Shown here in pieces: positions 1 to 8,517 of a stretch of 26,559 nt of DNA (within the stretch, counting starts at the first letter, position 1; each line of letters starts with the position of its first letter). This DNA comes from 2-02-FULL-55-14 sp964581115 (GTDB lineage: Bacteria; Bacteroidota; Ignavibacteria; UBA10030). The notes below the pieces were generated by a model. It was not told the origin of the DNA, did no database searches, and worked only from the letters and a program-made list of their open reading frames with translations. The DNA lies in the NCBI GenBank assembly GCA_964581115.1, contig CAZOMY010000039.1:1-26559 (forward strand). Reading direction: 5' to 3'. Both the position numbers and the translations under genes were made by a program.

Positions 1-78
1 ACAGAGGAAAGGGTGATCGGCCCTTCTTTCTCTGTGGACCTCTGTGTTACTCTGTGTGTCTCTGCGTCCCGCTTTCTT
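1..78. repeat. CTCTGTG-rich intergenic repeat with hairpin
   Basis: The stretch beyond the ettA stop is made of degenerate CTCTGTG units. At positions 1-36 the arms ACAGAG/CTCTGT and AAGGG/CCCTT fold into a hairpin around TGATCGG. The units at 37-78 have no partner inside the window, so the palindrome may continue to the left of base 1. It could act as the ettA terminator, but there is no clean U-tract. Function unknown. Confidence 0.4.
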
Positions 79-1749
79 TCACCGCGTCATCCTCTTGTAC
101 TTCATCCGGTGCGGCTGTTCCTCCGTGATCCCCAGCCGCTTCTTCTTGTCCTCTTCGTACTCCGTGTAGTTCCCTTCGAAGAACCGCACCGAGCTGTCCC
201 CTTCGAACGAAAGAATGTGGGTCGCCACGCGGTCGAGGAACCACCGGTCGTGCGAGATGACCACGGCGCAGCCGGCGAAGTTCAGCAGTGCCTCTTCGAG
301 CGCTCGGAGTGTGTTGACATCCAGGTCGTTCGTTGGCTCGTCGAGCAACAGTACGTTCGCCCCGTCTTTCAAGACCTTTGCCAGATGCACGCGGTTCCGT
401 TCGCCGCCGGAGAGCACGCCCGTCGGCTTCTGCTGCTCCGTGCCGCTGAAGTTGAATCGCGATACATACGCGCGTGAGTTCATTTCACGCGTTCCAAGTC
501 TCAGCAGCTCCTCGCCCCCTGAGATCTCCTGCCAGATCGTCTTGTGCGGATCGAGCGGCCGCGATTGGTCGACGTAACCGAGCTTTACCGTGCTCCCTAC
601 CACGATCTCGCCGCTGTCGGGCTTTTCCTGACCGGTGATCATCCTGAAGAGCGTCGTCTTGCCCGCTCCGTTCGGACCGATGACCCCGACAATCCCGCCG
701 CGAGGGAGAGCGAAACTCATGTCCTCGTATAGAATATTCTCGCCGTAGGCTTTCGAAACGCCTTTTGCCTCGATGACGACATCTCCCAACCGTGGACCAG
801 GAGGGATAAAGATCTCGATCTCCTCTTCTTTCTCCTTCGCCTGCGCGTTCAGCATCTCTTCATACGCCGCGATGCGGGCCTTCGATTTGGCGTGTCGGCC
901 CCGCGGATTGGTACGCACCCACTCCAGTTCGCGCTCGAGTACGCGCTGCCGTTTCGACGCCTGCTTCTCCTCCACGGCCAACCGTGCTCGTTTTTGCTCC
1001 AGCCACGAAGAGTAGTTGCCCTGAAATGGTATCCCCTCGCCACGATCAAGCTCCAAGATCCATCCGGCGACATTGTCCAGGAAGTAGCGGTCGTGCGTGA
1101 CGGCGATGACGGTCCCCTCGTAACGGGCGAGATGGTGCTCAAGCCAGGCGACCGATTCGGCATCCAAATGATTGGTCGGTTCGTCCAATAACAGCACGTC
1201 GGGCTTCTGAAGAAGGAGCCGGCATAAGGCCACGCGGCGGCGTTCGCCGCCTGAAATGACCTTCACCGGAGTGTCTGGAGGCGGGCATCGCAGTGCGTCC
1301 ATCGCTTGCTCGAGCCGACTGTCGAGGTCCCATGCGTTCAGGTGGTCGATCGTTTCCTGCAGTTTCGCCTGTTTCTCGAGCAGCGCATCGAAATCGGCGT
1401 CGGGCTGGCCAAGAGCCTCATTCACCGCTTCGTACTCCTGGACGAGGTCGACGATCGGCTGTACGCCCTCTTCCACGATCTGCCTGACGGTCTTCGATGC
1501 GTCGAGCTCCGGTTCCTGCGGCAGGTAGCCGAAGGTGATCCCCTTGTTCGACTGGATCTCGCCAAGATAGTCCCTGTCGACTCCGGCGATGATGCGAAGC
1601 AGCGTACTTTTGCCGGCTCCGTTGAGGCCCAGCACGCCGATCTTGGCGCCGTAGAAGAACGAAAGATAGATGTCCTTCAGGACCTGCTTGTTCGGCTTGT
1701 GGACCTTGCCCACGCCGATCATGGAGAAGATGATCTTGTTGTCGGTCAT
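79..1749 (-). CDS. ettA: Energy-dependent translational throttle protein EttA (ABC-F ATPase)
   Basis: This 556-residue protein has the ABC-F layout: two ATPase cassettes in one chain and no membrane domain. The first Walker A is GLNGAGKST (residues 41-49), followed by signature SGGERRR and Walker B LLLDEPTNHLD. The second Walker A is GPNGAGKTT (from residue 358), with signature SGGERNR and LLLDEPTNDLD. The linker between cassettes is charged and helical, as expected for the P-site tRNA interaction motif. Length matches EttA (about 555). In E. coli EttA binds the ribosomal E site and gates entry of the 70S initiation complex into elongation according to the ATP/ADP ratio. The ATG start gives the canonical N-terminus just before cassette 1. 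It is monocistronic, with a long leader containing a hairpin. Other ABC-F members (Uup, antibiotic-resistance types) are less likely on length and N-terminus. Confidence 0.93.
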   Translation of the reverse strand: MTDNKIIFSMIGVGKVHKPNKQVLKDIYLSFFYGAKIGVLGLNGAGKSTLLRIIAGVDRDYLGEIQSNKGITFGYLPQEPELDASKTVRQIVEEGVQPIVDLVQEYEAVNEALGQPDADFDALLEKQAKLQETIDHLNAWDLDSRLEQAMDALRCPPPDTPVKVISGGERRRVALCRLLLQKPDVLLLDEPTNHLDAESVAWLEHHLARYEGTVIAVTHDRYFLDNVAGWILELDRGEGIPFQGNYSSWLEQKRARLAVEEKQASKRQRVLERELEWVRTNPRGRHAKSKARIAAYEEMLNAQAKEKEEEIEIFIPPGPRLGDVVIEAKGVSKAYGENILYEDMSFALPRGGIVGVIGPNGAGKTTLFRMITGQEKPDSGEIVVGSTVKLGYVDQSRPLDPHKTIWQEISGGEELLRLGTREMNSRAYVSRFNFSGTEQQKPTGVLSGGERNRVHLAKVLKDGANVLLLDEPTNDLDVNTLRALEEALLNFAGCAVVISHDRWFLDRVATHILSFEGDSSVRFFEGNYTEYEEDKKKRLGITEEQPHRMKYKRMTR

Positions 1750-1781
1750 CGAGTGGCAGATGTCATTCTGGAGAATTTGCG

Positions 1782-1824
1782 CGCCTGCCTGACTGCAGAG
1801 AGCTTGATTCTCGGCAGGCAGGCG
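1782..1824 (-). promoter_or_regulatory. Hairpin in ettA leader
   Basis: CGCCTGCCTG (1782-1791) is perfectly complementary to CAGGCAGGCG (1815-1824), and the enclosed GAGA/TCTC can extend the pairing. It lies 33-75 nt upstream of the ettA start, inside the probable 5' leader. No U-tract follows on the minus strand, so it is not a plain terminator. It could be a translational or attenuation element; its role is inferred only from position. Confidence 0.4.
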
Positions 1825-2047
1825 GCGTTCGCAACGGATGCAGCGCTCGCCGAGGCAAGAGTGCCGGCATTCGGTCCATCTTCTACGCCGCGTTCGCCGA
1901 GAGCGCTGCGGGAGGTAATGAGCATTCCAGCGTACCTGGCAACTGGGGCACTAATATACGAAATTGTTGCGCACGCGTTCGGAATAGCAAAGTGGGCGTT
2001 GAAAGAATGTGATCTTAGCGTTGCGATGGAGTGTTGGGCCTCCGGCT

Positions 2048-2480
2048 GTCATTCCGAGGCTCGCTTTGTTCCTGTATTCAAGCGCAAGCGGATTCAGAAT
2101 CTCGAATTGGGACGTTGCAACCATGCTCAAAGCGAGATTCCGAATCGTCCCATTCGAAAAAGTGTCTCAATAGAAGCGGGACGTTCGGAATGATAAGGTG
2201 GGCCCCTGTTCCGTCATTCCGAACCCGTTTTGCCGTGGTTCTTCGAGCGAAAGGGATTCGGAATCTCGTTTTGTGATTGTGCAACCAAACTCAGATCGAG
2301 ATTCTGATACGAACCTCTCACGTGGCATCAGATACGGTGCGGTTCGTACAGAATGACGTTGGTTGAACGTCGATCGGTCATGCCGAACCCGCTTCACCAG
2401 GGACATCTAAGGCGAGTGATTCGGCATCTCGCTTCTGGCGTGTCGTACTGCTGATCGAAACGAGACCGCGAGGTGTCATC
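2048..2480. repeat. Array of alternating palindromic repeats, period 164-165 bp
   Basis: Forward copies begin GTCATTCCGA or GTCATGCCGA at 2048, 2213 and 2377 and end with ATTC(A/G)G(A/C)ATCTCG about 60 nt later. Reverse copies begin GAGATTC(C/T)GA at 2134 and 2298 and end near CGGAATGAT or CAGAATGAC. Each copy is itself a hairpin (for example ATTCCGAA with TTCGGAAT). The spacing of both forward and reverse copies is 164-165 bp, so a forward-plus-reverse unit was tandemly duplicated, and a third unit fades out just before the Sel1 gene. Short frames through this region are by-products of the repeats. It fills most of the gene-free stretch 1750-2503. Confidence 0.75.
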
Positions 2481-2503
2481 ATAACTCTCAATACCATCTG
2501 CTG

Positions 2504-3985
2504 ATGCGTCATCAACTCTCGATATCGATCTTCATCCTTTCCCTGTTCGCTTCGACCCGCGAGGCCCCCGCCCAGCCGCGCACCACGCAACGGTCCCCCA
2601 TTCGTGCCGGGTCGCCGCTTCTGTACTACGAGTCGAGTCTTTCGCAGATCGTCGAGACCTTCGCTCTGATGCGCGAGGCCAACGGGGGCAACCCCAACGC
2701 CATGCACGAGTTGGGCTATCGCTACCTCCTCGGACGCGGCATTGCCGCCGACACGGCCAAGGCCGCCGAGTGGATCCTGAAGGCCGCCAACCGTGGCATG
2801 GCCCTGGCCGAATACAACGCCGGCATCCTGCACATGCATGCACTCGGAGTACCGTGGAATCCCTTCGAAGCCTTTCGTTGGTTCCGCGCCGCCGCCGAGA
2901 AGGACCAGCCAGCCGCACTCTATATCTACGGCCTCCTCCACACCGACGGACTCCTGATCAAGCCGGATTGGAGGCGCGCCTGGTCCCTGGTGGCCGAAGC
3001 CGCCTCAAAAGGCCACGAAACGGCGAAAGAGATGCTCGTCGAGTTCCGAAGGCTCGGCATCGACACGCTGCGTATGAATTCCCGGGCTGCGGTCGATACG
3101 TCGCCCAGTCTGCTCTATCTTCAGTTCGGCGAGACCTCCAATCCCAGAGTTTCCGACACGACGCTCGCGCGGGAGCTGGCTCGCGAAGTGCCTGCAGAGC
3201 GCGACCTCAGCGCGAACGAGACGACTCAACAGGATTCCGACGCATCGGAACTGGCTTGGATCGAGCGACAGGCCGAACGAGGCCTTCCCGAGGCACATGT
3301 GGTATTGGGGCGGATCCATGAAAAAGGGATCGGAGTTGGGAAAGACCTTGTTCGGGCCGCCGTCCACTATCAACGTGCGAACCGGCTCGATTCTCCTCGA
3401 GCTCCGGCATTGTTGGCCGAGCTTACGCATCGGGACGATTTTATTCGCGACCTCACCGAGCGGACCCTGACCGGCGACCCTGACGCACGCTACGTATGGG
3501 CTTCGCTCGTGGCGATCGGATTTGACGAGCGCATCGGGATCTCACAGGCGCAGAAGATGCTGGAGGTAAACATCGCGACCATTCCCCCGCATGGCAACTC
3601 GCTGCTCGAACTCGGCATGTGGTATGCGACGGGCCGGCATGTGAAACAAGACCCCGCAATGGCCATGGCGCTGTGGAGGCGGGCCGATTCGGCAGGCCTG
3701 GTAGAAGGAAGATTGCGGACCTTGCTGGCGCTTCTGGCGCTCGACCGCGAGACAGCGAGCCGATCGGCGGCGTACATCCGATCCGAGGCCGACAGTGGCT
3801 CGGTGTTGGCGCAGGCAGCTCTGGCATTCTGCCTCGAGCAGGGGATCGGCATGCCTGTGAGCCAACCGGAAGCGGCTTCAATGTACCGCAAAGCCGCCCA
3901 GCGCGGGAGTCAAATGGCGTATCTGAATTTGCGGCGGATGTATGATGCGTTGAGACCGGTTTCGGAAGAGTTCAGGATCGAGTAA
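2504..3985 (+). CDS. Exported Sel1-like repeat protein
   Basis: This 493-residue protein starts with a signal-peptide-like segment (ISIFILSLFA, cleavage possibly after APA near residue 24). Sel1/TPR-type repeats follow. The first block (about residues 66-175) shows typical signatures such as ALHELGYRYL-like and AAEWILKAANRGMALAEYNAG; further repeats lie at about 250-300 and 365-485 (AASMYRKAAQRGSQMAYLNL). Sel1 repeats form alpha-alpha superhelices that scaffold protein complexes; no enzymatic motif is visible. It is probably periplasmic. The start ATG is the first in frame and gives the signal sequence; no strong ribosome-binding site is visible. It converges on the DinB-like gene. Partner and role unknown. 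Confidence 0.85.
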   Translation: MRHQLSISIFILSLFASTREAPAQPRTTQRSPIRAGSPLLYYESSLSQIVETFALMREANGGNPNAMHELGYRYLLGRGIAADTAKAAEWILKAANRGMALAEYNAGILHMHALGVPWNPFEAFRWFRAAAEKDQPAALYIYGLLHTDGLLIKPDWRRAWSLVAEAASKGHETAKEMLVEFRRLGIDTLRMNSRAAVDTSPSLLYLQFGETSNPRVSDTTLARELAREVPAERDLSANETTQQDSDASELAWIERQAERGLPEAHVVLGRIHEKGIGVGKDLVRAAVHYQRANRLDSPRAPALLAELTHRDDFIRDLTERTLTGDPDARYVWASLVAIGFDERIGISQAQKMLEVNIATIPPHGNSLLELGMWYATGRHVKQDPAMAMALWRRADSAGLVEGRLRTLLALLALDRETASRSAAYIRSEADSGSVLAQAALAFCLEQGIGMPVSQPEAASMYRKAAQRGSQMAYLNLRRMYDALRPVSEEFRIE

Positions 3986-4158
3986 GCAGTCTGCAGGTAC
4001 ACTCAGGTACGGTCAGGTTGAGAACTCGCATCAAGAACATGGTAAGCAAGCAGGAACATTCGGGACCGATCAGGCGAATATCTCTGTATACTGATCACGT
4101 GTTCTTATCATTGGACCTCAACCTGCCTCCAACCTGAACGTACCTGCCTACTGCTTAC
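3982..4158. repeat. Long imperfect palindrome between convergent genes
   Basis: The left arm (3982-4022) and right arm (4117-4158) are complementary over about 41 nt with scattered mismatches, starting GTAAGCAGT on the left and ending ACTGCTTAC on the right. Each arm consists of CAGGT-containing units of about 10 nt. An inner stem pairs AAGAACA (4033-4039) with TGTTCTT (4100-4106). The stop codon of the Sel1 gene lies inside the left arm, and the right arm ends 11 nt before the end of the DinB-like gene. It could serve as a bidirectional transcription barrier, though no U-tract is present. Confidence 0.6.
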
Positions 4159-4169
4159 CTTCGTTGTTC

Positions 4170-4700
4170 TCACCAGGCCTTCACCCGCCTTAACTCCGTC
4201 ACATGCGCGCAGTGATGCCGTCCGTGCCACGCGTAGAGCTGGAGCAGACGGTCCACGTTCATCGGTCCGTTCTCGGGATGCTGAACCCGCCGGCTGAAAT
4301 CGTCGGCACTGAGTGACTCCATCATCATCACCCACCGCGTGTGCAGCGCTTCGATGATCGAGATCGACAGCTCGATCGGTGCCGTGCGCGTGTCGAACAA
4401 CTCGGCCCACTTCTTTTCGTTGTAGGGCTTCACGGTCGGATCGTCCTCCGTCACGGCCAGTCGCATTCTGATGAACGCATTCATGTGGCTGTCGGCCACG
4501 TGATGCACCACCTGCCGAACCGTCCAGCCCCCTTCGCGATACGGCGTGTTCAGCTGGTCTTCCGTCAGACCGGCCACCGCTTGGATCAGCTCTTCAGGCA
4601 GGTGCGCGATCTGGTGGATGAGCGTCGTCCGCTCGTCGGGGGTGATGCGCTCCTTGGGCGCAAAGGTGCCGATGGGATAGCGGGGATCTGGTGAGGGCAT
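4170..4700 (-). CDS. DinB/YfiT-family putative metal-dependent protein
   Basis: This 176-residue protein has the DinB/YfiT four-helix-bundle pattern. H67 (VVHHVADSHMN) and the cluster H159, H162/H163, H166 (AWHGRHHCAH) match the three-histidine metal site of Bacillus YfiT (BstA). The N-terminal RYPIGTFAP segment is also typical of YfiT-like proteins. Family members are Ni/Zn-binding and include thiol transferases acting with bacillithiol or similar cofactors; the actual reaction here is unknown. Length is normal. The ATG start leaves the family N-terminus intact. It lies 248 nt downstream of the ABC exporter gene on the same strand, with a hairpin between them, so co-transcription is uncertain. 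Confidence 0.85.
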   Translation of the reverse strand: MPSPDPRYPIGTFAPKERITPDERTTLIHQIAHLPEELIQAVAGLTEDQLNTPYREGGWTVRQVVHHVADSHMNAFIRMRLAVTEDDPTVKPYNEKKWAELFDTRTAPIELSISIIEALHTRWVMMMESLSADDFSRRVQHPENGPMNVDRLLQLYAWHGRHHCAHVTELRRVKAW

Positions 4701-4743
4701 GGCGGAGTACCTTTGTGGTGAATAGAAACTGGTCTGCCCCGAG

Positions 4744-4785
4744 CGACTCCTCGCGAGGACTGAAGGTCCGAGACGAGGAGGGGTC
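4744..4785 (-). promoter_or_regulatory. Hairpin between ABC exporter and DinB-like gene
   Basis: CGACTCCTCG (4744-4753) pairs with CGAGGAG plus TCG (4774-4785), with an inner GGAC-TGAA-GGTCC stem. It sits between the end of the exporter gene and the start of the DinB-like gene, both on the minus strand. No U-run follows in that direction, so it is either a weak terminator or an mRNA processing/stability element. The rest of the 4701-4948 gap shows only pyrimidine-rich, non-coding-looking sequence. Confidence 0.35.
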
Positions 4786-4948
4786 GAGGGGGTGAATAGT
4801 CAATCGGATGGCGATGGATTTCGAAGATCTGCGAGCTCCGCGACCTCCCCACCAACCTCCAGCGATTCAGGTTCGGCTCCTCGCATAGAACTCCATCACT
4901 CCAAGCTTGCGATTTCGACTCAGCCCTCCTCTACTCCTTCTTCCGACC

Positions 4949-6721
4949 TCACCCTCGCTCTTCTTCGAACTCTTCCCCGATCTGCTGACGCCACATGGCG
5001 TAGTAGAGCCCCTTCAAGGCCACGAGTTCATCGTGCGTCCCCGATTCAACGATCGAGCCGCGCTCAAGGACGTGAATGATGTCGGCGTGCATCACCGTCG
5101 ATAGTCGATGCGCGATCATCACCGTGATGCATTGTCTCCGATCCGAAACCGACCGGATCGTTTCAGCAATGTTCTCCTCCGTCAGCGAATCGAGCGCCGA
5201 TGTCGCTTCGTCAAAGACGATCAGGTCGGGCGATCTCAAGAGCGCCCGAGCGATCGAGAGCCGTTGCTTCTCCCCGCCCGAAACCTTCACACCCGCTTCG
5301 CCGATGACCGTATCGATCCCCTTGTCGGCTCTCAGCAGCAAGTCTTGGCACGCGGCCTGGTCCAGCACGCTCCGGATCTCGTCATCCGTCGCATCGGGTT
5401 TGACGAATCGCAGGTTCTCCGCGATCGTGCCTGAGAAGAGCTGAGTGTCCTGCGTTACGAATCCTACGCGCGCTCGTACCGCCTCCAGATCTACTTCCGA
5501 TTGTGGAACGCCGTTGTAGAGGATCCGACCCTCCTGAGGACGGTAGAGACCGACGAGCAACTTCACGAGCGTCGTCTTGCCGGCCCCCGATGGACCGACG
5601 AATGCCACGGAATGCCCCCGTTCGGCGCGGAAGGATACGCCCCGCAACGCATGCCGCCGTCCTGACCGGTGTGTGAACGACACCCGGTCGAACTCCAACG
5701 TGTTGACGCGGCCCAACGTCGTCGGCTGCGCCGGGCGCTCTTCAGGCGGGCGGGCCAGCAGTTCCGCGAACTTCTGGAGCGAGATCTCGGCTTCGCGATA
5801 GACGTTGATGATCGAGCCGAGCTCTTGCAACGGACCAAAGATGAAGAACGAATAGATCCAGAGCGAGAAGAACTGGCCGATCGTGATGTCCTGCCGGAAG
5901 ATGAGGTAGAGCATCAACCCCAGGATGCTCGTGCGGAGAAAATTGACGGACGTCCCCTGCAGGAAGCTGATGCTCCGGATATATCGGACTTTCTTCAGCT
6001 CCAGCTTGAGGATCTTGTCGGTCGTTGCATTCAGCCGGCCGATCTCCTGCCCTGCCAACCCGAGACTCTTGACGAGTTCGATGTTCCGGAGCGATTCGGT
6101 CGTGGCCCCCGCCAGCGCCGTCGTCTCGGCCACAATCGACCTTTGCACGGTCTTGATCTTTCGACTCAGGACGGACGAGATCCAGCCCAGCAGCGGTATT
6201 GTGGCGAAGTAGACCGGCGCGATCAGCCAATGGACGCTGACGGCATAAATGAGGACGAAGATGATGCCGACGAGCGTTGTGAACAGCACATTGATCGACG
6301 CGGAGATGAGCCGTTCAACGTCTGTCCGGACCTTCTGCAGAATGCCCAGCGTCTCGCCGCTGCGCTGGTCTTCGAACACCTGGTAGGGCAGTTCCAATGA
6401 ATGCCGCAGGCCGTCCTGATAGATGCGGGCCCCGATCCGCTGGGTAATGACGTTGATGAAATAATCCTGAAAGTTCTTCGCCACACGCGAGACGAATGCG
6501 ACGCCCACCGCCGCCAGCAGAAGCAGCGCTACGCCGCGAAGGAATTCGCCGTACGAGAACGAATCATATTTCGTCGCGTACTCGTCGATGATATACCGAA
6601 AGATGAGCGGGTCGAGGAGCGAGAAGACCTGATTGATCGTGGCAAGCAGCAGCGCCAGACCGACCAGCTTCCAAACAGTGCGCAAGTAGCCGGACAGAAG
6701 CCGGAAGGGCTGCGAGGTCAT
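4949..6721 (-). CDS. ABC exporter, fused permease and ATPase (MsbA-like)
   Basis: This 590-residue half-transporter has an N-terminal membrane domain of about six helices (first near residues 15-45, last near 265-310). A C-terminal ATPase follows: Walker A GPSGAGKTT (from residue 376), Q-loop VTQDTQLFSGT, signature VSGGEKQRLS, Walker B LIVFDEATSALD and H-loop IAHRLST. This is the type IV exporter (MsbA/LmrA/BmrA) design, working as a homodimer that moves hydrophobic or amphipathic substrates outward across the inner membrane. The substrate cannot be read from the sequence. It starts 43 nt after the M1 peptidase stop on the same strand and probably belongs to the same transcript. No clear ribosome-binding site precedes the ATG. 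The acidic C-terminus (GEEFEEERG) is unremarkable. Confidence 0.92.
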   Translation of the reverse strand: MTSQPFRLLSGYLRTVWKLVGLALLLATINQVFSLLDPLIFRYIIDEYATKYDSFSYGEFLRGVALLLLAAVGVAFVSRVAKNFQDYFINVITQRIGARIYQDGLRHSLELPYQVFEDQRSGETLGILQKVRTDVERLISASINVLFTTLVGIIFVLIYAVSVHWLIAPVYFATIPLLGWISSVLSRKIKTVQRSIVAETTALAGATTESLRNIELVKSLGLAGQEIGRLNATTDKILKLELKKVRYIRSISFLQGTSVNFLRTSILGLMLYLIFRQDITIGQFFSLWIYSFFIFGPLQELGSIINVYREAEISLQKFAELLARPPEERPAQPTTLGRVNTLEFDRVSFTHRSGRRHALRGVSFRAERGHSVAFVGPSGAGKTTLVKLLVGLYRPQEGRILYNGVPQSEVDLEAVRARVGFVTQDTQLFSGTIAENLRFVKPDATDDEIRSVLDQAACQDLLLRADKGIDTVIGEAGVKVSGGEKQRLSIARALLRSPDLIVFDEATSALDSLTEENIAETIRSVSDRRQCITVMIAHRLSTVMHADIIHVLERGSIVESGTHDELVALKGLYYAMWRQQIGEEFEEERG

Positions 6722-6764
6722 GCTTGTGCCGTTCTCAGAAGGTGATGTTGGATCAGGAAATGCA

Positions 6765-8432
6765 CTACTTCACTCGCTCGTCGATATAGGTGCGGCGGAC
6801 CTCCGACGCGATGTAGAAGTGCCTTTCATCCACCGAAACGTCGCGTGGATCGATCCCGGGAACCGCCAGCGATTGCCATGTATTCGTAGCCATGACGCGC
6901 TCGATCCTGCCGTGCCCAAGATGAATGACCGCCGGCATGCGGAAGTCAGGCTTCGTGCCCGTCCATCGGTACTGCAGTCGCACGTCACTCCCTTTCTTCG
7001 ACACGCCGACGCTCAGCTTCGGCGTGCCGGTCGACCTGAAGTACTGATCATAGAAGGCCGCGTGGTTTCCGCCACTGACGGAATCGATGTACGCAAACAC
7101 CTGGTCCCCTGTCACCGTCGAGAGCCGGAACCGCTCCTGAAGCCCGCGGAGGATCCGGAACCAGACGCTGTCATCGTTGATGACATGGCGCAACGTGTTG
7201 AGCACCAGCTGGCCCTTGTCATACATATCGCCCGACCCCTCGTGCTGCACGCCGCGCGTACCGATGATCGGACGATCGTTTCGCACGTTCGGTTCCTTGC
7301 CGTTGACGTACTCCATCGCCGCATCCTTTCCCCACCGTCCTTCGACGTAGACCGCCTCAGCGTACGCGCCGAATGACTCATGGACCCACATGTCGGCCAC
7401 GTCGGTCGAGGTCACATTGTTCCCCCACCATTCATGCGCCGATTCGTGCACGATGATGAAATCGAACAGGATGCCGGCCGGCGACGAGGCCCGGCCCCGG
7501 TAGCCGTTCAGGTAGTGGTTGCCGTACGCTACGGCGGTCTGATGCTCCATGCCCAAGTGCGGAGACTCGATAAGCTTGTAGCCGTCGCGACGGAACGGAT
7601 ACGGACCGAACGCCCTCTCGAAGATCTCCATCATCGGCTTTACCTCAGTGAACTGCCTCTTTGCCGCCTCAAGGTTGACCGGAAGGACGTAGTAGTCCAG
7701 CGTCAGCGGGTCGGCCTCTCCGTACGATTCGGACCAGTGCGCAAAGGTGCCGATGTTGACCGTGACGTTGTAATTGTTGATCGGGTACGAGATGAACCAA
7801 TCAAAGCGCGTCCATCCGTCGGTCAGCGTTATGGTCGAGCGCAGGCGACCGTTCGACACGTTTTGAAGACCCGCAGGAACGGCGACGCTCAACAGCATGC
7901 TGTCGGGCTCGTCCTCCTGATGGTCCTTGTTCGGCCACCAGAGACTCGCACCTGTCCCCTGACACGTGACCGTCACCCAGGGGTTTCCGTCGGGATCCTT
8001 CGTCCAGGTGAATCCGCCGTCCCACGGAGGTCTTATGGCCACCTGCGGACGTCCGCCGTATTCAACGCGGAGCGAATAGGTCCGGCCCGGCTTGATCGGC
8101 TCCGGCAGTCGGATGAACATGGCGCCGGATTCGCGCGTGACCTTGAGCGGTTCTGCCCATCCGTCGAGCGTGATGCGGCCGACCGGCATATTCTCAAACA
8201 GGTCGACCTGAATGACTCGCGAGGGGGACACGCCGGTGAACACGATGGTATTCGAACCGCGTACACTGCTGTCGGCAGGGTCGATGCGCACGTCGAGATG
8301 ATAGAATCGTACGTCGTACGATGTGCGTTCGGGTCGCAAGCCCCCCCGTAGAGAATCGGCCCGCGTGAATGTGCTCTGCTGGGCGAACGAAGCAACCGTG
8401 ATGCACAAGGAGAAGAGCAGTGGGACCTTCAT
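6765..8432 (-). CDS. Secreted M1-family metallopeptidase
   Basis: This 555-residue protein begins with a signal peptide (MKVPLLFSLCITVASFAQQ). The zinc site is HESAH (H329, E330, H333) followed by E352 eighteen residues later, the gluzincin HEXXH-18-E pattern. Upstream GMEHQT corresponds to the substrate-binding GxMEN motif, and downstream MYDKGQ carries the Y-x-K-G tyrosine of the M1 family. It is shorter than aminopeptidase N and resembles the short M1 peptidases common in FCB bacteria, with N-terminal beta domain, catalytic domain and a brief C-terminal beta domain. Expected role: aminopeptidase acting on peptides in the periplasm or outside the cell. It lies between the NAD(P)-binding protein gene (85 nt upstream) and the ABC exporter (43 nt downstream). 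Confidence 0.93.
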   Translation of the reverse strand: MKVPLLFSLCITVASFAQQSTFTRADSLRGGLRPERTSYDVRFYHLDVRIDPADSSVRGSNTIVFTGVSPSRVIQVDLFENMPVGRITLDGWAEPLKVTRESGAMFIRLPEPIKPGRTYSLRVEYGGRPQVAIRPPWDGGFTWTKDPDGNPWVTVTCQGTGASLWWPNKDHQEDEPDSMLLSVAVPAGLQNVSNGRLRSTITLTDGWTRFDWFISYPINNYNVTVNIGTFAHWSESYGEADPLTLDYYVLPVNLEAAKRQFTEVKPMMEIFERAFGPYPFRRDGYKLIESPHLGMEHQTAVAYGNHYLNGYRGRASSPAGILFDFIIVHESAHEWWGNNVTSTDVADMWVHESFGAYAEAVYVEGRWGKDAAMEYVNGKEPNVRNDRPIIGTRGVQHEGSGDMYDKGQLVLNTLRHVINDDSVWFRILRGLQERFRLSTVTGDQVFAYIDSVSGGNHAAFYDQYFRSTGTPKLSVGVSKKGSDVRLQYRWTGTKPDFRMPAVIHLGHGRIERVMATNTWQSLAVPGIDPRDVSVDERHFYIASEVRRTYIDERVK

Positions 8433-8517
8433 GCGGGCATTCGCTTGGATGATGGGAGGAAGCGACTTATGAGGAGCGGCAAAAGCAACAGGTCGCCGCC
8501 GCGGGTTCGCCGCCGGA

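Noticed and set aside
1306..2193. 295-codon plus-strand frame opposite ettA
   Set aside because: It is antisense to a certain gene, runs into the palindromic repeat array and resembles no protein; it is a by-product of high GC codon usage.
2078..2406. Small minus-strand frames in the repeat region
   Set aside because: They only translate the palindromic repeat units.
2048..2480. CRISPR array
   Set aside because: Copies alternate in orientation, are diverged and are each palindromic over about 60 nt; there are no unique spacers and no cas genes.
5669..6400. 243-codon plus-strand frame
   Set aside because: Antisense to the ABC exporter permease domain and without family features.
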